Of a DNA stretch of 64,000 bases, positions 17,245-25,190 are shown in pieces. The notes under the pieces are model-generated. The model was not told the origin of the DNA and did not search any database. It saw only the letters and a program-made list of their open reading frames with translations. Origin of the DNA: Saccharothrix saharensis (GTDB lineage: Bacteria; Actinomycetota; Actinomycetes; Mycobacteriales; Pseudonocardiaceae); the NCBI RefSeq assembly GCF_006716745.1, contig NZ_VFPP01000001.1, positions 248,001 to 312,000 of the forward strand. The letters are read 5' to 3'. How positions within the stretch are numbered: position 1 is the first letter of the stretch; every line of letters begins with the position of its first letter. Both the position numbers and the translations under genes were made by a program.

Positions 17245-17267
17245 CGCGTAACCTACTGGTTACGCGT
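17244..17267. promoter_or_regulatory. Perfect palindromic operator of the ArsR gene
   Basis: Arms ACGCGTAACC and GGTTACGCGT pair exactly around the 4-nt spacer TACT, only 5 nt before the GTG at 17273. Position and symmetry fit autoregulation by the ArsR-family protein encoded next. Confidence 0.7.
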
Positions 17268-17272
17268 TCGGG

Positions 17273-17695
17273 GTGGACGAGGTGGCGGGGGCAGTCGCCG
17301 ACCCCGTGCGGCGGGAGATCCTGGAGATGCTGCGGGCCGACGCGCGGCTGTCGGCCGGGCAGATCGCCGAGCGGTTCGCGATCAGCCGCCCCGCGGTGAG
17401 CCGGCACCTGCGGGTGCTGCGGGAGAGCGGGCTGGTCCGTGACGAACTCGTGGGCCGGCAGCGGTTCTACGTGCTCGACGCCTCCAGGCTGACGCCGCTC
17501 GCGCGGTGGCTGGCGTCGTTCGGGGCACCGGCCGCGCCGGACCTGGTGTCCGGCTTGGCGCACCGCCTCGACGCGCTGGAGACCGAGGTGTACCGCACCC
17601 GGCGGGAACGCCGCTCGGACGCCCCGGCCGACGCGCCCCCCGACCTCCGTCCCGACTCCCTCTCCCACCCCGACGTCAAGGAGAACACCGCATGA
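17273..17695 (+). CDS. ArsR-family winged-helix repressor
   Basis: A 140-residue regulator. The winged helix is VADPVRREILEMLRADARLS, then SAGQIAERFAISRPAVSRHLRV, then RESGLVRDELVGRQRFYVLD. There are no metal-binding cysteines, so it is of the ArsR subgroup paired with SRPBCC genes rather than a metal sensor. The acidic, Pro-rich tail (residues about 108-140) looks unstructured. Starts at GTG right after the palindrome at 17244-17267. Its TGA overlaps the ATG of the SRPBCC gene (ATGA). Confidence 0.86.
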   Translation: MDEVAGAVADPVRREILEMLRADARLSAGQIAERFAISRPAVSRHLRVLRESGLVRDELVGRQRFYVLDASRLTPLARWLASFGAPAAPDLVSGLAHRLDALETEVYRTRRERRSDAPADAPPDLRPDSLSHPDVKENTA

Positions 17696-18192
17696 CCCCG
17701 ACCCCCGCCGGTCGCCTGTTCCGCACCGACAAGGGAAGCGACCTGGTGCTCACCCGGACGTTCCGCGCGCTCGCCGACGACGTGTGGGCGAGCCTGACCG
17801 AGCCGGAGCGCACCGCCCGGTGGTTCGGCCCGTGGGAGGGCGAGGCCGGGCCGGGGCGCACGGTGAAGGTGCAGATGGTGTTCGAGGAGCAGGGGCCGTG
17901 GATGGAGGTCCGCATCGACGCCTGCGACCCGCCCCGCCGGCTGGCGCTGTCGATGGTGGACGAGGCGGGTACGTGGCGGATGGAGCTGCTGCTGTCCGAA
18001 GTGGATGGTGAGACCGAGCTGCGCCTGGTGCACCACCTGTCGACCGAGGAGGGCATCGGCGAGGTCGGGCCCGGGTGGGAGTACTACCTCGACATGCTGG
18101 TGGCCTCCCGGTCGGGTGCGGCGCTGCCCGCCTTCGACGACTACTACCCCTCCCAGAAGGCGTACTTCGAGGCTCTGACGACCGGCGAGTGA
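17692..18192 (+). CDS. SRPBCC (AHSA1-like) ligand-binding protein
   Basis: A 166-residue protein with the Aha1/START-like helix-grip fold: LVLTRTFRALADDVWASLTE, PERTARWFGPWEGEAGPG, WRMELLLSEVDGETELRLVH, PGWEYYLDMLVA. Such proteins bind hydrophobic small molecules and are typically encoded behind an ArsR repressor, as here, with a 4-nt overlap and AAGGAG before the ATG. The pair probably responds to the bound ligand or to stress; the ligand is unknown. A MerR reading frame extends antisense across this gene. Confidence 0.84.
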   Translation: MTPTPAGRLFRTDKGSDLVLTRTFRALADDVWASLTEPERTARWFGPWEGEAGPGRTVKVQMVFEEQGPWMEVRIDACDPPRRLALSMVDEAGTWRMELLLSEVDGETELRLVHHLSTEEGIGEVGPGWEYYLDMLVASRSGAALPAFDDYYPSQKAYFEALTTGE

Positions 18193-18673
18193 CGGGTACC
18201 CGGGTCGACTCGCCGGGCTCGCGGCCGTCGGGGATGCGACCGGTCGGGGATGCGGCCGGTCGGGGATGCGGGCGGTCGGGAATGCGGGCGGCGACCTTCG
18301 CCTGGAAGTCCGGGCACGCGGTGATGTCCTCGGCTTCGCGCCCCGTCGCGTGCTCCAGGACCGCCGGCGACGCCTGGGGCGAGGCGATCCGCTCGGCCGG
18401 CCGCTCGTGGTGCTCGCGGTAGAGGGCGCGTCGGGCCGGGCGGTCGGCGGTGGCGGCGAACAGCGACCGGATCCGGTCGAGGCCGAGCCCGGCGTCCTCG
18501 GCGAGCAGGATCATCGCGATCCGCGCCTCGTCCGCCGGCTCGTACCGCCGCCGGCCGTTCGCCCGGCGGTCCGGGTCGAGCAGGCCCGCGTCCTCCCAGT
18601 GTTGCAACACGTGCGTGGCCAACCCGAACCGTTCGGCGACCGCGCCGATCGACGTCTCCTCGCTTGAGTTCAT
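17750..18673 (-). CDS. MerR-family regulator with repeat-disturbed C-terminus
   Basis: Residues 1-70 are a MerR winged helix: SIGAVAERFGLATHVLQHWE, DAGLLDPDRRANGRRRYEPA, followed by the coiled-coil region and ITACPDFQAKVAARIP, where close relatives end (about 125 residues). The natural stop is missing. A 16-bp repeat in four copies (18227-18290) follows, and the frame then runs to 17750, antisense through the SRPBCC gene, giving a 307-codon frame with a Pro/Arg/Ser-rich tail that is surely not selected coding sequence. The functional part is about 18285-18673. The start ATG 18673 has no clear ribosome site. Divergent from the methyltransferase gene by 55 bp; an imperfect GTTG...CAAC dyad (18685-18710) may be its operator. 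Confidence 0.6.
   Translation of the reverse strand: MNSSEETSIGAVAERFGLATHVLQHWEDAGLLDPDRRANGRRRYEPADEARIAMILLAEDAGLGLDRIRSLFAATADRPARRALYREHHERPAERIASPQASPAVLEHATGREAEDITACPDFQAKVAARIPDRPHPRPAASPTGRIPDGREPGESTRVPVTRRSSEPRSTPSGRGSSRRRRAAPHPTGRPPACRGSTPTRARPRRCPPRSTGGAPGAARSHHPLRTAAAPSATYPPRPPSTAPAGGAGRRRRCGPPSTAPAPRTPSAPSPCAPARPRPPTGRTTGRCAPARSGSPTRRRRARGTSG
18227..18290. repeat. 16-bp tandem repeat, four copies
   Basis: Four direct units GTCGGGGATGCGRSCG occupy 18227-18242, 18243-18258, 18259-18274 and 18275-18290 and differ at only 1-3 positions. Sixteen is not a multiple of three, so each copy moves the MerR frame. The array lies where that gene should stop. Confidence 0.85.
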
Positions 18674-18728
18674 GTCGGCATGAAGTTGCACAGTCGGCGG
18701 TGTCGTCAACCACCACCGAGGAGCCGAC

Positions 18729-19295
18729 GTGTCCACCACCTACTTCGACCGCGAGCGCGGCGCGTCCTACGACCGCCGTGCCACACGCCTGCTGGGCGGC
18801 CTGTACCGGCGGGTGGCCGCCGACGTCGCGGCGGTCGCCGGTCCCGGCGCGGTCGTGCTCGAGTTCGCCCCGGGTCCCGGGCGGTTGTTGCACGAGCCGG
18901 CGGCCCGTCGGACGGACCTGGTGCTCGGCGGTGTCGACGTGTCCACCGACATGGTGGCCCTCGCTCGCGCCGCCCGCCGCCCGCCGCCCGCCGCCCGTCG
19001 GGCGTCACGGATCACGTTCGAGGTCGGGGACGTCACGGCGTTGCCGCGGCCGGACGACGGTGTGGATGTCGTCGTGTCGACGTTGAGCTTGCGCGAGTGG
19101 CCGGACCGGCGTCGGGCGGTGGTCGAGCTGGGACGCGTGCTGCGGCCCGGCGGCGTGCCGCTGGTGTACGACTTCCGCTTCGCGCGGGTCGAACCCGAGC
19201 TGTTCTCGGACTTCGTCGACGTCCGGCGGGTGCCCGTGCGGCCGGAGTGGTGGCCGGTGGCGGTGTTCGTGGGCGTACGCGCCTCCGCGGTTTGA
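18729..19295 (+). CDS. Class I SAM-dependent methyltransferase
   Basis: A 188-residue methyltransferase of the UbiE/Methyltransf_11 type. Motif I is VVLEFAPGPGRLLHEPA (Pro in place of the usual Cys-Gly), motif II VLGGVDVSTDMVALARAA, then ITFEVGDVTALPRPDDGVDV and VVSTLSLREWPDRRRAVVEL. GAGGAG lies 6 nt before the GTG at 18729. It is divergent from the MerR gene and is the obvious candidate target of that regulator. Substrate unknown. Confidence 0.8.
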   Translation: MSTTYFDRERGASYDRRATRLLGGLYRRVAADVAAVAGPGAVVLEFAPGPGRLLHEPAARRTDLVLGGVDVSTDMVALARAARRPPPAARRASRITFEVGDVTALPRPDDGVDVVVSTLSLREWPDRRRAVVELGRVLRPGGVPLVYDFRFARVEPELFSDFVDVRRVPVRPEWWPVAVFVGVRASAV

Positions 19296-19410
19296 TCACA
19301 GGGCTGTGAGCTGCGAATTTCGGCGTTCGGGAGTACGGTCGGGGGACGACGCAGCGGGTTGAGCCAGCAGCCACTGCCCTTCTTCGACCCTGAGGAGGCT
19401 GCGGACCGTG

Positions 19411-19812
19411 ATGACGGAACCGTTCGGTCACCCGTTCAGGGTGGATCGGCAAGTGCACGGCTATGCGGTCGTGGTGCGTGTCGCCGGCGAAGTGGACGCG
19501 ATGACCGTCCGCGAACTGCGACACGAGATCGCGATCGGCCTGGCCCTTGCCACCCCACCGTCCCCGGTCGTGGTGGATCTCAGCGACGTCGACTTCCTCG
19601 CCGCCGCCGGCCTGAACGAACTCCACCGCGGCCACCGCGCGGCCCGCGCGGCCGGCGTGCCGCTGCGCGTGGTCGCCCACCACCGCCACGTCCTCCGGCC
19701 GTTCGAGATCAGCGGCCTGGCCCAGGAGATCACCCCCTGCGCCACCCTGGCCGAAGCCCTGGCCCCCCGAACCCGAACACCCCACCGCCGCTTCGCCCTC
19801 CCCGTTCTCTGA
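19411..19812 (+). CDS. STAS-domain protein, anti-sigma factor antagonist type
   Basis: A 133-residue single STAS domain: VVVRVAGEVDAMTVRELRHE, VVVDLSDVDFLAAAGLNELH, RAAGVPLRVVAHHRHVLRPF, EISGLAQEI. Family members bind anti-sigma kinases and are switched off by phosphorylation of the Ser in (D/S)S.GL. Here that position is Ala (LAAAGL), so phospho-control appears lost and the protein may be constitutively active or work by another route. GAGGAGG lies ahead of the ATG; a GTG directly before is possible. No anti-sigma or sigma gene is adjacent. Confidence 0.82.
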   Translation: MTEPFGHPFRVDRQVHGYAVVVRVAGEVDAMTVRELRHEIAIGLALATPPSPVVVDLSDVDFLAAAGLNELHRGHRAARAAGVPLRVVAHHRHVLRPFEISGLAQEITPCATLAEALAPRTRTPHRRFALPVL

Positions 19813-21135
19813 TCGCTGTCGGTGCGCTCATGCGTCGACCTCGTCGCCGCCGACGCCCGCGAGGAAGCTCGTCCGATCCACGCAGAGAACCGTTGCGCCG
19901 TGCCGCTTCCCGGTGCTCAGCCGACCGGCCGCGCCATCGAACTCGGCTGCGGTCCGGGCGCCCACGCACCTCGGGCTCCGGTGGACAGGCTGCGCTCGAC
20001 CCGGTTCGGTAGACAGGGAGCGGTTCCAGGCGTCATCGTCCTCGCGCGAAACGTTGGGCGGATGACGCTCAGCGGACCGGGTGCGGCTCGCGTCGGTGAA
20101 GTCGCCGGCCGGTGAACCCCACGTCCGCCATGATCCAGGCTTCCGACGACTCCGCGCCCGCGAAGAACGCCGAGCCGACATCCACCAGGCGATGCCCGGC
20201 CTGGCCTGTTCCGTCATCTGGCCTGCGAAACCTCCTTCCGGACTGATCACCTGCAGGACACCGGCTGGTCCTGGCGTCGCGCCCCATCCGGATCCGGGCG
20301 TTCGGGGCGAGGGCTGCGCCGGAAGGACGCGAACCGGATCGCCTCGGTGACAACGCCGTGGGCGAACCAGGTGCTGGGTCCGCCCACTTCACGAGTACGA
20401 CCGCGAGCTGGGCGGCTGCTCGGGTCCGTCGGCGCGCAGGTCGCGGCGGACCAGTTCGGCGACGCCCCGTGGCTCGTCATCGGCGTGGAGGGAGCGGCCG
20501 GTGGGTCGACTTGATCGCCACGTCCGCGCCCCTATGGGCGGCGTAGGCCCGGCGGGTAGGCGGGTGCGCCGGTGGCCGGATCGAGCCGCGCGCTGACGTT
20601 GACGAGCCGGTGGCGGCCTTCGGTTCGGTCGGTGGTCTGGTCAAGTCTTCCGGTGTGCGTCCGGCACCTGTAGCGCTTCTCGTCGGTGGGTAGGGCGGCG
20701 ACCTCCGGCCGGGGCAGCGGATCGGGCTGGACTGTTCGCGGTGCGCCCGACGCCCGCGCATCCACCTCGTCGGTAGGGTCGAGTCCCGGTCGCCGACGTG
20801 GGTGAGGCGGGTGGGGCCCTCGGTTCGGTCGCTGGGTTGGTCGGAAGTTCTCGCCGTGCGTCCGACACCCGTACGCACACCTCGCCGGCGAGGCCGGGGG
20901 CCGGGGGCCGGGGGCCGGGCCACGTTCACCGGGGCCGGCGACCCCGCCGGCATCCTCACGGTCCGGCACGGTAACCAAGCCGGTCATCGTCGAGTGGGTG
21001 CTGACCGAGGGTGAGCTTGCCGAGGCGTGACCCCGGATGGCTGTTACCCGACCGGAGGCGGGTGCGCCGGCGAGGGGCGGGCTGGTGAGGTCTGCCGGAT
21101 GGTGCTCGGCGGGCAGCGTGCGGCCTGGGGCCGGG
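19813..21135. other. 1.3-kb stretch with decayed coding remnants, no intact gene
   Basis: No frame here is long and coherent. Fragments look like former genes: a methyltransferase motif I (GRAIELGCGPGAHA) near 19935 on plus; GHRLVDVGSAFFAGAESSEA and WIMADVGFTG near 20100-20200 on minus; and near 20390-20515 on plus HEYDRELGG continued one frame over by LLGSVGAQVAADQFGDAPWL and VIGVEGAAGGST-stop. These suggest frameshifted remains. None can be assigned a function. Confidence 0.45.
20580..20910. repeat. Degenerate direct repeats in decayed region
   Basis: Blocks beginning TTCGGTTCGGTCGGTGGT (about 20619) and CTCGGTTCGGTCGCTGGG (about 20819) are about 200 bp apart and stay similar for roughly 100 bp, including GTGCGTCCGRCACC and a TCGTCGG/TCGCCGG end. 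A third partial copy of the latter part lies near 20731-20770. On the minus strand the copies share a C(R/G)THT-like coding pattern, so they may come from a duplicated gene segment. Confidence 0.4.
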
Positions 21136-21837
21136 TCAGCCCAGGGTGCTGGCGTAGGCGAGTGCGCCTAATGCCGGCGCGATGGTCAGAGTGAGGATCA
21201 CCGACTTCCGGGTTGGCTTCGGGCAGGTCTGCAGGTGCTGGACGCCGGTGGGGAGGAAGGCGGCGCACAGGCCCACGACCGCGATGACGGAAGTGGGCTC
21301 GGTGCCCTTCAAGACGCCCAACGGGAGCAGGCACGTGGTGGCGAGGGCGAGGGCGCGGAACGGGCCCAGGGTTCCGCTTCGGTAGGCCGCGAAGGCCAGG
21401 GTCGGCCAGCCGAGGAGGATGGTGAAGGACAGGAAGCTGAACAGGTGCAGGTCCTGGTAGGACTGGGCGATCAGGTCAGTCGCGGTCGTCGGGCCCTCGT
21501 GGCGCACCAGGTTGTGGGCGGACTGGTCGATGCCCGCGTGGAACGTCCGTTCGAACAAGCCCACCAGGACCAGTGACGCGCCCCAGGTCGCCAGGGCGGG
21601 CCGGGTCTGTCCGATGTGGTGGGCCATGCCGATGACGGCCGGTGCCAACAGGACGGTGCCGGCGATCGTCAACGCGTGTGCGGTGCTCATCAAGCCGGGG
21701 TGCTCGGCCACGGCCGCCAACTGCCGGGGGAAGAAGTAGGGGAACGGCCAGCGCAGCAGGATGCCCGCGAGCAGCAGGAGCGGAGCGAGGATCAGGGTGC
21801 CGGCGCCGATCCACCGGCCGGGGAAGGTGTAGGTCAC
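21136..21837 (-). CDS. Conserved multi-pass membrane protein
   Basis: A 233-residue integral membrane protein with about six helices (GAGTLILAPLLLLAGILL; HALTIAGTVLLAPAVIGMAH; TWGASLVLVGLFERTFHAG; LFSFLSFTILLGWPTLAFAA; VIAVVGLCAAFLPTGV; ILTLTIAPALGALAYAS). Histidines at AEHPG, GMAHH and FHAGID could bind metal or haem but the pattern is not diagnostic. Start GTG 21837 has no visible ribosome site, so the mRNA may be leaderless. Function unknown; it lies between decayed regions but its codon use is normal. Confidence 0.6.
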   Translation of the reverse strand: MTYTFPGRWIGAGTLILAPLLLLAGILLRWPFPYFFPRQLAAVAEHPGLMSTAHALTIAGTVLLAPAVIGMAHHIGQTRPALATWGASLVLVGLFERTFHAGIDQSAHNLVRHEGPTTATDLIAQSYQDLHLFSFLSFTILLGWPTLAFAAYRSGTLGPFRALALATTCLLPLGVLKGTEPTSVIAVVGLCAAFLPTGVQHLQTCPKPTRKSVILTLTIAPALGALAYASTLG

Positions 21838-21898
21838 GGGGGAGACGATGCCGGAGGGGATGGGGGCTGCGGATCGGCTCAGGGGCTGGAGTTCTGCG

Positions 21899-22336
21899 TC
21901 AGACCAAGGTCCGATGGGGCCGCACGAACGGTCGATCCGCAGGAAGAACCGCGCTCAGCACCGCGTCGAGCGCCCGCGCCCGATCGGACGTGCGGATCCG
22001 GCTGAAACGAGCCATCACCGGCACCGCCGTCCCGTCCGCCAGGTCGACGGCAGCTCACCGCCGTGCGCGTACACCCGGGCCGGGAAGCCCTTGTCGGCGC
22101 CGGGCGCGCGCCCGGCGACCGACCGGCTCCGCAGGCAACCCGGGCGACCAGTCGTCCGCCGGTTCGAGCAACCCCGGCCCCGGGCCGGCGGCCACGCGAT
22201 CGGCGAACAACGGCCCGCCGCGGTAGCGCACCGCCCCCGCCGGAACGGCCGACCCCACGGCCAAGCCCCGCTCGACCGCCGCACGCGCCGGCGGATCGAT
22301 GGTCGGCGGCAGGAGGCACGACCGGGAACGGGTCAT
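21899..22336 (-). pseudogene. Frameshifted gene of unknown family
   Basis: Three coding-like pieces in different minus-strand frames follow each other: MTRSRSCLLPPTIDPPARAA... RYRGGPLFADRVAAG... LLEPADDWSPGLPAEP (22336 to about 22115), then GADKGFPARVYAHGGEL (about 22110-22055), then AAVDLADGTAVPVMARFSRI and RTSDRARALDAVLSAVLPAD ending in TGA at 21899. All have G/C at most third positions, as real genes here do. At least two frame changes and a stop break the frame. The family is not recognised. Confidence 0.5.
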
Positions 22337-22404
22337 GGTCCCCACGTGGCGCGATCCGCCGCGCGCCGCGGTCGAGTGAATGCCCGACGCCTACGCTGCA
22401 CCGG

Positions 22405-22821
22405 GTGATCAGCTACGAGTGGCGCGGCCACTTCGAGAACCCCGAGGTCAACGCCCTGCACGCGGAAGGCTTCGACCACGCGCCCCTGGCCGACGACTGG
22501 TGGGGGCAGGTCACCCGGCACAGCCTCGGCTGGGTGACCGCACGCCGCGACGACACCCTCATCGGGTTCGTCAACGTCGCCTGGGACGGCGCGATCCACG
22601 CCTTCGTCCTCGACACCCTCGTCACCACCGCCGAACGCAGCCGAGGTGTCGGACGTCACCTCGTCGCCACGGCCGTGGACGCCGCACGTGCCGCCGGGTG
22701 CGAGTGGCTGCACGTCGACTTCGACGACCACCTCGAGCCGTTCTACTTCGACAACTGCGGTTTCCAGCCCACCAACGCGGGTCTCATCGCCCTCGGAACG
22801 AGTGCGCCTCGGCACGTGTAG
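22405..22821 (+). CDS. GNAT-family N-acetyltransferase
   Basis: A 138-residue GNAT. The acetyl-CoA loop is LVTTAERSRGVGRHLVATAV (R-G-V-G-R-H, about residues 74-93), followed by CEWLHVDFDDHLEPFYFDNC and GFQPTNAGLIAL, the usual beta6-beta7 end. GTG at 22405 fits the family start. The substrate (amine or protein) cannot be told. It precedes the catalase gene by 50 nt, with GAGGAGG for the latter. Confidence 0.83.
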   Translation: MISYEWRGHFENPEVNALHAEGFDHAPLADDWWGQVTRHSLGWVTARRDDTLIGFVNVAWDGAIHAFVLDTLVTTAERSRGVGRHLVATAVDAARAAGCEWLHVDFDDHLEPFYFDNCGFQPTNAGLIALGTSAPRHV

Positions 22822-22871
22822 GTCGCTCCGCGGCGGGTAGTCGGCTGGAGACTGCCGACGAGGAGGAGCAC

Positions 22872-25142
22872 GTGGACGCGTTCAAACCGGCCAAGGTCGT
22901 GAAGGAAGCACTGGACAAGGCCGTGGAGAAGGTGGCCGACCTGGTCACGCCGCCGGTGCCGGGCACGCCGGGCAGCGCGCCGGCCCCGCTGGACGCGCCG
23001 AGCGAGCCGCAGGGGCCGCTGCCGCGCAAGCCGGACCAGGCGTCCCCCCAGACGCGGACGGCGACCGGCGCGGAGACCGGCGCCGCGGCCGACGTGCGGG
23101 AGCAGCAGGGCGAGTACCTGACCACGTCGACCGGCGTGCGCCTGTACGACACCGACCACTCCCTCAAGGCGGGGGCGCGCGGTCCGACACTGCTGCAGGA
23201 CCACCACCTGCGCGAGAAGATCACCCACTTCGACCACGAACGCATCCCCGAACGAGTGGTGCACGCCCGAGGCGCGGGCGTGCACGGCGTTTTCGTGGGC
23301 TACGGGAATGCCACGAACGTGTGCAAAGCCGGGTTCCTGGCCGAAGGCGTGAGCACCCCGGTGTTCACCCGGTTCTCCACGGTCGTGGGATCACGCGGCT
23401 CCGCCGACACCGTCCGCGACACCCGCGGGTTCTCGACGAAGTTCTACACGTCCGAGGGCACGTTCGACCTGGTGGCCAACAACATCCCGGTGTTCTTCAT
23501 CCAGGACGGCATCAAGTTCCCGGACATCATCCACGCCGCCAAACCGCACCCGGACCGGGAGATCCCGCAGGCCCAGAGCGCGCACGACACGTTCTGGGAC
23601 TTCGTCTCCACGCACACCGAGGCCACCCACCACGTCATGTGGCAGATGTCCGACCGGGCCGTGCCGCGTTCCTACCGGATGATGGAGGGCTTCGGCGTCC
23701 ACACGTTCCGGCTGGTCAACGCCGAGGGGCAGACGTCGCTGGTGAAGTTCCACTGGAAGCCCAAGCTGGGCGTGCACTCCCTGCTGTGGGAGGAGGCGCA
23801 GCTGATCGCGGGCGTCGACCCCGACTTCCACCGGCGCGACCTGTTCGACGCGATCGAGTCCGGCGCGTACCCGCAGTGGGAGCTGGGCATCCAGGTCTTC
23901 CCGGACACCCCGGAGCAGACGTTCGAGGGCATCGACCTGCTCGACTCGACCAAGATCGTGCCGGAGGAGCTGGCCCCGGTCCAGCCGATCGGCATGCTCA
24001 CGCTCAACCGCAACACCACCAACTTCTTCGCCGAGACCGAGCAGATCGCCTTCCACGTCGGCCACCTGCCGCCGGGCATCGACGTGACCGACGACCCGCT
24101 GCTGCACGCCCGCCTGTTCTCCTACATCGACACGCAGCTGAGCAGGCTCGGCGGCCCGAACTTCAACCAGATCCCGATCAACCGGCCGCACGCGCCGGTC
24201 AACGACATGCTGCGCGACGGCTTCCACCAGCACGCCGTGCACAGCGGCGTGGCGCCGTACAAGCCGAACACCCTGGACGGCGGCTGCCCGTTCATGGCGG
24301 GGCTGCAGACCGGGGCGTACGTGGAGTTCCCGGCACCGGTCGCGGAAGGCGTCAAGGAACGCCGCGCGCCCGCGTCGTTCGCCGACCACTACAGCCAGCC
24401 GCGGATGTTCTACCGCAGCCTCACCCCGGTGGAGAAGGAGCACCTGGTCCGGGCGTTCACGTTCGAGCTGGGCAAGTGCTACGAGCAGGCCGTCAAGGAA
24501 CGCGAGCTGCGCGTGCTGGCCAACGTGGACGCCGAGCTGTGCGCCCTGGTGGCCGCCGGTCTCGGGCTGCCCGCGCCGGAGGCCACCGAGCCGGCCGCCG
24601 AGGTCGCGCCCAGCCCGGCGGTGTCGCAGATCGGCCAGGTGTGGCCGCCGGACGGCAGGCTGATCGGCATCGTGGTGGACGCCGACGACCCGGCGAGCCT
24701 GGACGGCCTGCACACCCTGCGCCAGACGATCACCGCCGGCGGCATGGTGCCGTTGATCATCGCCGCGCGCGGCGGTCAGCTGGACGAGGGGCTGGTGGCG
24801 CAGAGGACGTTCCTCACCGCCCGCTCGATCGAGTTCGACGCGGTGCTGCTGGCCGCCGCACCGCCGCCCGCCCCGGACGCCATCCCGGCCCGGGACGACA
24901 AGGCCGGCGCGCCCGCCTCGGCCGTCGACCCGCGCGTGGTCCTGATGGTCCAGGAGTGCTACCGGCACGCCAAGGTGATCGGCGTGTGGGGCACCGGCGA
25001 GGCCGCCCTGGTCGAGGCCGGGTGCTCGGCCGGCGACCTGGGCATCGTGGTCGGCGAGACCCCGGCGGACGTGTTCACCGAGGTGCAGACGCTGCTCGGC
25101 GCCCACCGGGTGTGGGACAGGTTCCCCGCGACCATCGCGTGA
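22872..25142 (+). CDS. katE: Large-subunit monofunctional catalase (HPII type)
   Basis: A 756-residue clade 2 catalase that converts H2O2 to water and O2 with haem. The N-terminal extension (1-75) is Lys/Pro/Ala-rich. Core: distal His in RVVHARGAGVHGVFVGYGN, distal Asn in GTFDLVANNIPVFFIQD, proximal haem-Tyr near RLFSYIDTQLSRLGGPNF. The C-terminal flavodoxin/class I glutamine-amidotransferase-like domain (about 590-756: DGRLIGIVVDADDPASLDGL, HAKVIGVWGTGEAALVEAG) is typical of the large form. GTG 22872 follows AGGAGGAGC. A strong bidirectional terminator follows. Confidence 0.95.
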   Translation: MDAFKPAKVVKEALDKAVEKVADLVTPPVPGTPGSAPAPLDAPSEPQGPLPRKPDQASPQTRTATGAETGAAADVREQQGEYLTTSTGVRLYDTDHSLKAGARGPTLLQDHHLREKITHFDHERIPERVVHARGAGVHGVFVGYGNATNVCKAGFLAEGVSTPVFTRFSTVVGSRGSADTVRDTRGFSTKFYTSEGTFDLVANNIPVFFIQDGIKFPDIIHAAKPHPDREIPQAQSAHDTFWDFVSTHTEATHHVMWQMSDRAVPRSYRMMEGFGVHTFRLVNAEGQTSLVKFHWKPKLGVHSLLWEEAQLIAGVDPDFHRRDLFDAIESGAYPQWELGIQVFPDTPEQTFEGIDLLDSTKIVPEELAPVQPIGMLTLNRNTTNFFAETEQIAFHVGHLPPGIDVTDDPLLHARLFSYIDTQLSRLGGPNFNQIPINRPHAPVNDMLRDGFHQHAVHSGVAPYKPNTLDGGCPFMAGLQTGAYVEFPAPVAEGVKERRAPASFADHYSQPRMFYRSLTPVEKEHLVRAFTFELGKCYEQAVKERELRVLANVDAELCALVAAGLGLPAPEATEPAAEVAPSPAVSQIGQVWPPDGRLIGIVVDADDPASLDGLHTLRQTITAGGMVPLIIAARGGQLDEGLVAQRTFLTARSIEFDAVLLAAAPPPAPDAIPARDDKAGAPASAVDPRVVLMVQECYRHAKVIGVWGTGEAALVEAGCSAGDLGIVVGETPADVFTEVQTLLGAHRVWDRFPATIA

Positions 25143-25150
25143 CCTGACGA

Positions 25151-25184
25151 CGACCGGCCGCGGACGGGTGTCCGCGGCCGGTCG
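25151..25184. terminator. Bidirectional terminator between catalase and sugar dehydrogenase genes
   Basis: Arms CGACCGGCCGCGGAC and GTCCGCGGCCGGTCG pair perfectly over 15 bp around the loop GGGT. It sits between two convergent genes, 8 nt after one stop and 6 nt before the other. Confidence 0.85.
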
Positions 25185-25190
25185 GTCACG

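Noticed and set aside
18227-18290. CRISPR-like array
   Set aside because: The 16-bp units are directly adjacent with no spacers, and there are no cas genes; it is a simple tandem repeat.
22405-25142. Possible GNAT-catalase fusion in one long frame upstream of 22872
   Set aside because: The GNAT motifs are in a different frame from the catalase; the catalase has its own AGGAGGAG and GTG start.
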